Positions 7,264 to 11,949 of a stretch of DNA of 11,949 nucleotides are shown one piece after another. The translations under genes were made by a program, and so were the position numbers. Below the pieces are notes generated by a model. It searched no databases. It had not been told where the DNA came from and worked only from the letters and a program-made list of their open reading frames with translations. The stretch comes from Tritrichomonas foetus (taxonomy: Eukaryota; Parabasalia; Tritrichomonadida; Tritrichomonadidae): assembly GCA_001839685.1 (NCBI GenBank), contig MLAK01000076.1, positions 1 through 11,949 of the forward strand, given 5' to 3'. Each line of letters starts with the position of its first letter. Position 1 is the first letter of the stretch.

Positions 7264-8121
7264 ATGACTGATCCTGAAGTTGAAGCATTCCTTTCAATAT
7301 GTGAAGAATATCAATCATCAAACCAAATAGATGACGATCGTAACCAAGCTATATCAAAATTGCAATCCGTTGATTTTATGCGCTTCGATATCAATTCCAT
7401 CAAACGAGTTCAAGATGCCCAGTGGATTCCAAACGATCTAGCTGTTAATATACTCAAAAAATGGATGCGCCAACAAGACCAGCTTCTCCTCGAAATGAGA
7501 GCTTATTTGATATTTAATCCAGCAGTTTCAAAAGTCCGCCTTCAAGAATTCGCGACAGCTATTCAAAGCCCATCTACTCCCGTTAATATCATTGTCGAGA
7601 ATATTATCGAGAAAATCGCAACAGCCGGAGGAGCCAGAAATTTTGTTAATCCTCTCGAACAGAGATTAATTATTGCCAAACAGAGTGTTGAAAGTTCAAT
7701 GGGGTCAAGTCATCCTCTCAAAAACCTTTTCGATTTAAACGACGAAACGTATTTCGTATCGCAATCAACAAATAATATTAGCCTAATTATTTCTTTGCCG
7801 CCTTTTATGAAAGCCAATCTAACAGCCTACACGATGAAAGGCCCGCCACGCCTACAGCAAAGCAAACAGGGCGGCCCAGCAAATTGGATCTTGCAAGGTT
7901 TGTCAAAGCCAGACGATTTCTCAGACGCAGTTACGATTGATCAGCAGAACAATAATACTGATCTACGTGACCCCAATAGCGAGAAAACGTTTAATGTGAA
8001 GCAAAAGGGCTATTTCAGGCATTTTCGCCTTCTAAACACAGAAAAAAATCACCAGGATAGCTTCTCAATCATCTTGAGGGGATTCGACATCACAGGAACT
8101 TTAATAATTAACAGAGATTGA
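7264..8121 (+). CDS. Discoidin (F5/8 type C)-like domain protein
   Basis: A 285-residue protein whose ATG directly follows an initiator-like TCATT. The C-terminal part (about 148-282) has the layout of a galactose-binding/discoidin-like beta-sandwich. It includes HPLKNLFDLNDETYFVS (150-166), a strand pair (171-191), NWILQGLSKPDDFSDAVTID (207-226) in the place of the usual W-x-L-x-G-S-x-D-x-x-x-W-x-x-ID motif, KTFNV (241-245), YFRHFRLL (250-257) and FSIILRGFDITGTL (267-280). The N-terminal 125 residues look helical, contain Trp54 and Trp67, and match no family I recognise. Trichomonads carry many proteins with such C-terminal domains behind BTB, kinase or other modules. Here the partner domain is not recognised. 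The absence of a signal peptide argues for a cytoplasmic protein. Ligand unknown. TGA is followed by TAAA at 8125-8128. Confidence 0.78.
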   Translation: MTDPEVEAFLSICEEYQSSNQIDDDRNQAISKLQSVDFMRFDINSIKRVQDAQWIPNDLAVNILKKWMRQQDQLLLEMRAYLIFNPAVSKVRLQEFATAIQSPSTPVNIIVENIIEKIATAGGARNFVNPLEQRLIIAKQSVESSMGSSHPLKNLFDLNDETYFVSQSTNNISLIISLPPFMKANLTAYTMKGPPRLQQSKQGGPANWILQGLSKPDDFSDAVTIDQQNNNTDLRDPNSEKTFNVKQKGYFRHFRLLNTEKNHQDSFSIILRGFDITGTLIINRD

Positions 8122-8193
8122 ATTTAAATAATCGAATACTTCGTTAATCTTTATTAAATCGTGATTGAAAATGATTTTGAATTCCAATCTTTC

Positions 8194-8414
8194 TTTATTA
8201 TCTATCTATCTTTATTATCTATCTATCTTTATTATCTATCTATCTTTATTATCTATCTATCTTTATTATCTATCTATCTTTATTATCTATCTATCTTTAT
8301 TATCTATCTATCTTTATTATCTATCTATCTTTATTATCTATCTATCTTTATTATCTATCTATCTTTATTATCTATCTATCTTTATTATCTATCTATCTTT
8401 ATTATCTANTTATC
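8194..8414. repeat. 17-bp minisatellite, 13 units
   Basis: Thirteen tandem copies of TTTATTATCTATCTATC start at 8194 and repeat every 17 bases. The first 12 are identical. The last (8398-8414) has one mismatch and one undetermined base (N at 8409). A degenerate pyrimidine-rich tail continues to about 8455. The unit has no stop codon in any + strand frame, so long Ile/Leu/Tyr/Ser-rich reading frames run through it, but these are artefacts of the repeat. The array starts 72 bases after the stop of the discoidin-like gene, in a convergent gap. The high identity of the copies suggests recent expansion; copy number in the assembly may be unreliable. Confidence 0.95.
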
Positions 8415-8865
8415 TATCTTTCTTTTTTATCTATCTTTCTTGAATATATATCTTTTAGTAATCCTATTTCCTATTGTTCATAATCCTGTGAATCAACAAA
8501 ACATTGTCAAAGAGAATATTGATCAATTGAGACAAGCGGGAAATCACCTTGATTTTGGCTTGAAATAAATTTCAACTAAATATAGTAACGATTAAATCAG
8601 ATATGAGAGACAAGCTATGAATAATGAATGAACTCATTTTGCAAACATGTTATTAATATCAATATCGTCAAAGTCACTCCTCAATCAACTAGATTATAAC
8701 TCGACTTGTTTTTCTTAATAAATGCTTGTTAAATACCAAGCTTCTCATTTGAGGCGCTCCAGAAGATGAAAAGGGTGAGATTGTGTGAAATGTATTTTTA
8801 ATGTAAATATTATTTTCCAAATTAAAAAAGGCTATTTATTTTATTAAAAATCAATAATATCAAAA
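8415..8865. other. Convergent intergenic region with a coding-like fragment
   Basis: Downstream of the 17-bp array. Bases 8464-8568 read as an open + strand frame ending HNPVNQQNIVKENIDQLRQ, then AGNHLDFGLK and a stop TAA followed by A. Its composition looks like protein rather than random AT-rich DNA, but there is no start codon of its own outside the repeat. It could be the decayed 3' end of a gene. The rest (8569-8865) is AT-rich, with minus-strand TAAA at 8843-8840 and 8838-8835 that could serve the Cdc73 gene's 3' end. Confidence 0.4.
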
Positions 8866-10071
8866 TCAGTCATTACGCCTCTTCTTGAGTGTTTCTGTTG
8901 CCTCTTCGATTGCGTGCCAAATGTTACTTACTGCTTCAGCATCCTTATGACGAGATGACTGGTTAATAGTGAATCTTTGAATTCTCCATGTCTGAATATC
9001 ATTTGGAGGCCTGTCCTGCTCCCAGCCGACGTAAATCCCAAGAATCTTAGCAAAGAGCTCTTGTGGTTCGTTTGGACGATAATTCTTGATTTGCCATCGT
9101 TTGCCAATGACGAAGATTGCTACAACTTTCTTCCAATCACTTTCGTTGAGTAAAGTTTCATCTGAAACAACATCATATTTATATAATCTCATTTTTTCCT
9201 GATGATTGTGGGTGATTACAAAATGCTTTTTATTTGGTTCTTCTCTCGGTTTGACCCAATTACTGTTTGTGAGAAACTCTTCAATATTAGAATTGTTTAT
9301 ACAGCCGCTGCAGGCCCTTGTAACAAGAATGATATAATTTTGGAATTGGCTTTTCTTGCGAGGGAAGTGATCAAGAATTCCATCATCAATTTTTGAATTA
9401 AAACTATGCGGATTATTTTTCTGTTCTTGGTCAATGATTTGATCTTGCTTTTTGATAAGATCATTTAATGCAATTAAATCAGAAAAGTCATGGGTACAGA
9501 TCAGCATGGAGTCGATTGTACGAATTTGCTCATATTCAATAACTGGCTTCCTTTCAGTCGTGTCTTGGATTGAATCGATTTTAATTTCGATCTCTTTTGT
9601 ATGCGATATTTCTTCTTGGGGTTGAGTTGATTCGTCTGCTAAAACAATTTCGTTATGTTGAGATGGGGCCATTCTGGCTGCACTTGAGGCCTCAGCGACT
9701 GGCTCTGTAACGCTAATATTTTCTTCTTTGGTTTCGACGATTCCTTGGACGGTCGCTTTGGTTCCATCCAGCCACTCGACAATATCACGACGATCGGAAA
9801 AGAATACGTTATTGATGTTGTTTTTCTTGCATGCATTGATATAATCAGAAAACTTAAGATCTTTGTTTTTAAGAAGGAATAAAATTTGACGCACTGTATA
9901 TGAAACAGTTTTGTTTTGCTGTCTGGGAATGAATTCTGTCTCCATATCGAGCTGGAGGGTGATTCCATCGTAAGTTATGGTGTTTTCGTCTTGAACTGCT
10001 TCGCTCATATGCTGATTCATGACCCAATCTCGGAGGACATGAAGAGGCCGAATATTGGATGTATTAGTCAT
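8866..10071 (-). CDS. CDC73: Cdc73/parafibromin, Paf1 complex subunit
   Basis: A 401-residue protein from the chosen ATG (10071). The N-terminal domain (8-105) has RPLHVLRDWV, YTVRQILFLLKNKDL (58-72) and SDRRDIVEWLDG (92-103), matching the Cdc73 blocks PL-x-VLR, YTLDSILFLLNN and DRKDLLGYLNG. A variable Glu/Ser-rich linker (105-175) is followed by the EQIR motif (181-184) and a helical segment expected to contact other subunits. The C-terminal Ras-like fold (about 243-395) includes YIILV (246-250), DWKKVVAIFVIGKRWQIKNY (312-331), LFAKILGIYVGW (339-350) and WRIQRFTI...SSRH (362-375). Yeast Cdc73 is 393 residues and the human protein 531. The complex travels with RNA polymerase II and supports elongation and histone modification. 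The frame also has an upstream ATG at 10131 (421 residues), but an initiator TCATT between the two ATGs and the start of conservation favour 10071. Confidence 0.93.
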   Translation of the reverse strand: MTNTSNIRPLHVLRDWVMNQHMSEAVQDENTITYDGITLQLDMETEFIPRQQNKTVSYTVRQILFLLKNKDLKFSDYINACKKNNINNVFFSDRRDIVEWLDGTKATVQGIVETKEENISVTEPVAEASSAARMAPSQHNEIVLADESTQPQEEISHTKEIEIKIDSIQDTTERKPVIEYEQIRTIDSMLICTHDFSDLIALNDLIKKQDQIIDQEQKNNPHSFNSKIDDGILDHFPRKKSQFQNYIILVTRACSGCINNSNIEEFLTNSNWVKPREEPNKKHFVITHNHQEKMRLYKYDVVSDETLLNESDWKKVVAIFVIGKRWQIKNYRPNEPQELFAKILGIYVGWEQDRPPNDIQTWRIQRFTINQSSRHKDAEAVSNIWHAIEEATETLKKRRND

Positions 10072-10089
10072 AGATTTGCGAGATGAAAA

Positions 10090-10094
10090 AATGA
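10090..10094 (-). promoter_or_regulatory. TCATT initiator of the Cdc73 gene
   Basis: Minus-strand TCATT, with its A at 10092, lies 21 bases before the ATG at 10071, nearly the same spacing as in the uL3 gene (20). It lies downstream of the alternative ATG at 10131. If used, that ATG would be outside the transcript. No TCATT was seen in the 50 bases upstream of 10131. Confidence 0.55.
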
Positions 10095-10212
10095 AGCCTT
10101 TTTTGTGAAAAAGTTTGTTCCTGAATTTCATCTATTTTCTGAATTTATCTGGTTGATTATCAATATAAACTATAGAATTTATTTTTGACAAAATTTTATA
10201 TGTCTTCCAAAT

Positions 10213-10252
10213 TTCATTGAATTTAAAATATGTCAAGAATGAATTCAATGAA
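10213..10252. repeat. 11-bp inverted repeat in divergent promoter region
   Basis: TTCATTGAATT (10213-10223) and its exact reverse complement AATTCAATGAA (10242-10252) are separated by 18 bases. Each arm contains an initiator-like TCATT, one on each strand, between the divergently transcribed Cdc73 and coiled-coil genes. Both lie more than 110 bases from the start codons, so use as initiators is doubtful. It may instead be a regulatory site. Confidence 0.5.
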
Positions 10253-10326
10253 TTATCGATCAGATAATGAATTAAGGGCACACCCTGAAATTGAGGATCA
10301 ATATGTGAAGTGAAAAATAGTTTCGG

Positions 10327-10332
10327 ACGTTT
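10327..10332 (+). promoter_or_regulatory. ACGTTT motif upstream of the coiled-coil gene
   Basis: ACGTTT starts 27 bases before the ATG at 10354. No TCA[C/T][A/T] or CCTTT is seen in the preceding 40 bases. The same hexamer occurs 23 bases before the cyclin start. It could be a core promoter element replacing the initiator. Speculative. Confidence 0.3.
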
Positions 10333-10353
10333 AGCATTTCAAGGAATAGAATC

Positions 10354-11493
10354 ATGTCTTTTGAAATCGATGATTCATCCGATGATTTTTTAGGCACGTC
10401 TTTCAAACCACGACAATACTCAATGAGTACTGATCCAGATGATGCTGAAATCGAACATCTCCAAAATCAGATTGATGAAATGAATAACTTTTTAATTTCT
10501 GTAAAATCGCATGCGGAAGATCGACAATTACGTTATGAAAAGACTATAGAAAAATTACAACAAAGTATCCAAGAAGTGCAAGAGAAATGCGAATTTGATC
10601 TTGAAAATCAAATTGCTCGACAAAACGCCGAAGTTGCTCAAGCTCTTGCTGACCAAGAAGCTGAAATCGAAGAACTTATTCTTGGAACACATTACATGAA
10701 TAAAGATACGAATAATTGGAGAAATATTTCCGAAGATTTGAATTATTTAAGCGACAAAATTGAAGAATTCGATATCAAGAAAAGTATTGCTGGAATCAAA
10801 GATCAGGGGCAAGAAATTGAATTCCTGCGTTCAACTCAAATTGAAGATGCCAAAACTAAAAGACAGGCAATCCTGAAATCACAAGAAAGACAGATTAAAG
10901 CACTCCAAGATGAAATTGAACGATACCAATCTGCATCCCGCCAAGATGATCAACATTTCCAAATGGTCACAGCAGATTGTAGCTTTGCTCAAGAGAAGCG
11001 TGAGAGGACACATAAGATTATTGTTGAAAAAATGAATTACGAGGCTAACCAACGAGCAGAGATATTTGGAACACATTTGAGAGTTCTCCAGCGCCAGGTG
11101 GACCGTGAAAGATCAAAAACTGACACAGATACAAAAGCATTAAGGGATACAGAAGAATCATTAGTTCAAATGAAGAGGAAAACTTCACAACATTGTCTTC
11201 AGCAATTTAATGAAGCAACCAATGATATTAATCGGATTCAAAAACTTCTTGAGAAGCACGCTGAATCAGAAGAATCTCATTCACAAATGACATTGAATTC
11301 TCGATCGAAAACTACAAATCTCCAACGCCAGAATGTAATGCTGAAGCGAAAAATTGAACAGATGGCAGATGAAATTGCAGCTATGGAGGCTTCAATTCAA
11401 CGAGGATGTGCCGAATTGAAAAGAGGACAGACACCAAAGAAAACTAGTACGGCTTCAGGATCTCTGAAATCATCACATGGACTATTTTATTAG
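10354..11493 (+). CDS. Coiled-coil protein of unknown function
   Basis: A 379-residue protein. The ATG at 10354 follows stops in frame and begins a natural acidic N-terminus (residues 1-30, with DDSSDDF). Most of the rest is predicted long coiled coil by eye: about 31-108, 125-270 and 285-355. Heptad-like spacing of Leu, Ile and Met occurs among Glu, Lys, Gln and Arg (EIEHLQNQIDEMNNFL, TIEKLQQSIQEV, QIKALQDEIERYQ, LQRQNVMLKRKIEQMADEI). A short non-helical break occurs at 110-123. The tail (356-379) is basic and Ser/Thr-rich. Such proteins in trichomonads are often cytoskeletal or centrosomal, but the sequence gives no specific family, so I assign no function. It is divergent from the Cdc73 gene. 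The stop TAG is followed by TAAA at 11501-11504. Confidence 0.85.
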   Translation: MSFEIDDSSDDFLGTSFKPRQYSMSTDPDDAEIEHLQNQIDEMNNFLISVKSHAEDRQLRYEKTIEKLQQSIQEVQEKCEFDLENQIARQNAEVAQALADQEAEIEELILGTHYMNKDTNNWRNISEDLNYLSDKIEEFDIKKSIAGIKDQGQEIEFLRSTQIEDAKTKRQAILKSQERQIKALQDEIERYQSASRQDDQHFQMVTADCSFAQEKRERTHKIIVEKMNYEANQRAEIFGTHLRVLQRQVDRERSKTDTDTKALRDTEESLVQMKRKTSQHCLQQFNEATNDINRIQKLLEKHAESEESHSQMTLNSRSKTTNLQRQNVMLKRKIEQMADEIAAMEASIQRGCAELKRGQTPKKTSTASGSLKSSHGLFY

Positions 11494-11580
11494 AAAACGT
11501 TAAAGTCAATATTTACTTAAACTACAATTATTAATAATATCTTTCATTTAAAGGCATATAATCGTTTTAACTGTTCAAGA
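11494..11580. other. 3' flank of the coiled-coil gene
   Basis: A short AT-rich spacer between the stop codon and the 20-bp array. It contains the TAAA at 11501-11504. The final bases GTTCAAGA (11573-11580) resemble the end of a repeat unit, so the array may have a partial unit here. Confidence 0.5.
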
Positions 11581-11840
11581 TTGATATTTATAACTCTAGA
11601 TTGATATTTACAATTCTAGATTGATGTTCACAATTCTAGATTGATGTTCACAATTCTAGATTGATGTTCACAATTCTAGATTGATGTTTACAATTCTAGA
11701 TTGATGTTCACAATTCTAGATTGATATTTACAATTCTAGATTGATGTTTACAATTCTAGATTGTTATTTATAACTCTAGATTGATATTTACAATTCTAGA
11801 TTGATGTTTACAATTCAAGAATGATATTTTCAATTCTAGA
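11581..11840. repeat. 20-bp minisatellite, 13 units
   Basis: Thirteen tandem 20-bp units run with exact period. The commonest form is TTGATGTTCACAATTCTAGA (units 3, 4, 5 and 7). Variation sits at a few positions: GATGTT/GATATT, CACAATT/TACAATT/TATAACT, and CTAGA/CAAGA in unit 12. Units 10-11 repeat the pattern of units 1-2 (TATAACT, then TACAATT), suggesting a nine-unit (180-bp) higher-order duplication. Nearly every unit holds TCTAGA. The period is not a multiple of three and stops abound, so it is non-coding. It lies downstream of the coiled-coil gene. Confidence 0.95.
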
Positions 11841-11949
11841 TAACGTTTTCTATTGATCGAACATAAAAGAAAAAGCTAACTTGGGTGGAAGAAACCTCCT
11901 ATATGAAAGGTTTACAAAGTGGTCCCCCAAAGATTTTGTGGGACCACCC
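11841..11949. other. Region with two hairpins at the window edge
   Basis: After the minisatellite the base composition changes to more G+C. AAACCT (11892-11897) and AGGTTT (11908-11913) can form a 6-bp stem. Bases 11919-11947 form a stronger hairpin: GTGGTCCC pairs with GGGACCAC, then one mismatch, CAAA with TTTG, and a 3-base loop. GGGTGG (11883-11888) could also pair with the terminal CCACCC (11944-11949). The region could be the edge of a mobile or structured element, or an RNA gene cut by the window end. No coding region seen. Confidence 0.5.

Noticed and set aside
8161..8568. Long hydrophobic + strand reading frames through the 17-bp array, resembling a membrane protein
   Set aside because: The open frames arise because the repeat unit lacks stop codons in all + frames. 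The peptide simply cycles with the repeat. Only the short non-repeat tail looks coding-like.
11581..11840. Possible CRISPR-like array
   Set aside because: Units are directly adjacent with no unique spacers, and the genome is eukaryotic. It is a minisatellite.

Overview
The window looks like nuclear DNA of a parabasalid protist, probably a trichomonad (Trichomonas or Tritrichomonas type). It is AT-rich, and its seven protein genes each fit a single uninterrupted exon with a short 5' leader. Initiator-like TCATT or CCTTT motifs lie a few to about 20 bases before several start codons. Stop codons are often followed at once by A (TAAA), the polyadenylation signal described for Trichomonas. A DUF3447 ankyrin-related gene, from a family expanded in trichomonads, fits the same picture. 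The species is an inference.

Layout, left to right: (1) a + strand helical-repeat-like protein of unknown function, 339-1832; (2) ribosomal protein uL3 (RPL3) on the - strand, 2208-3389, with 11 single undetermined bases; (3) a + strand DUF3447/ankyrin-related protein, 4202-5476; (4) a - strand cyclin-box protein, 5779-6768; (5) a + strand protein with a discoidin (F5/8 type C)-like C-terminal domain, 7264-8121; (6) a - strand Cdc73/parafibromin orthologue, 8866-10071; (7) a + strand coiled-coil protein, 10354-11493. Strands alternate strictly, so intergenic regions are alternately convergent and divergent. There is no operon and no obvious functional cluster. uL3 acts in the large ribosomal subunit, Cdc73 in the Paf1 transcription-elongation complex, the cyclin probably in cell-cycle or transcriptional kinase control, and the rest are unassigned.

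Three tandem minisatellites lie in 3'-side gaps: a 20-bp degenerate array (1996-2087), a 17-bp array of 13 units (8194-8414) and a 20-bp array of 13 units (11581-11840). None was found in the gaps where genes diverge. The window ends in an unusually GC-rich hairpin that may be the edge of another element.

The most notable observations are these. All 11 Ns in the uL3 gene fall at third codon positions, which points to collapsed near-identical gene copies or alleles. uL3 has Phe where yeast has Trp255, the tip of the W-finger near the peptidyl-transferase centre. The Cdc73 start is best placed at an internal ATG, because an initiator lies between the two candidate ATGs. The two genes with no obvious initiator share an ACGTTT motif 23-27 bases upstream. 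I did not find a clearly new multi-gene system.
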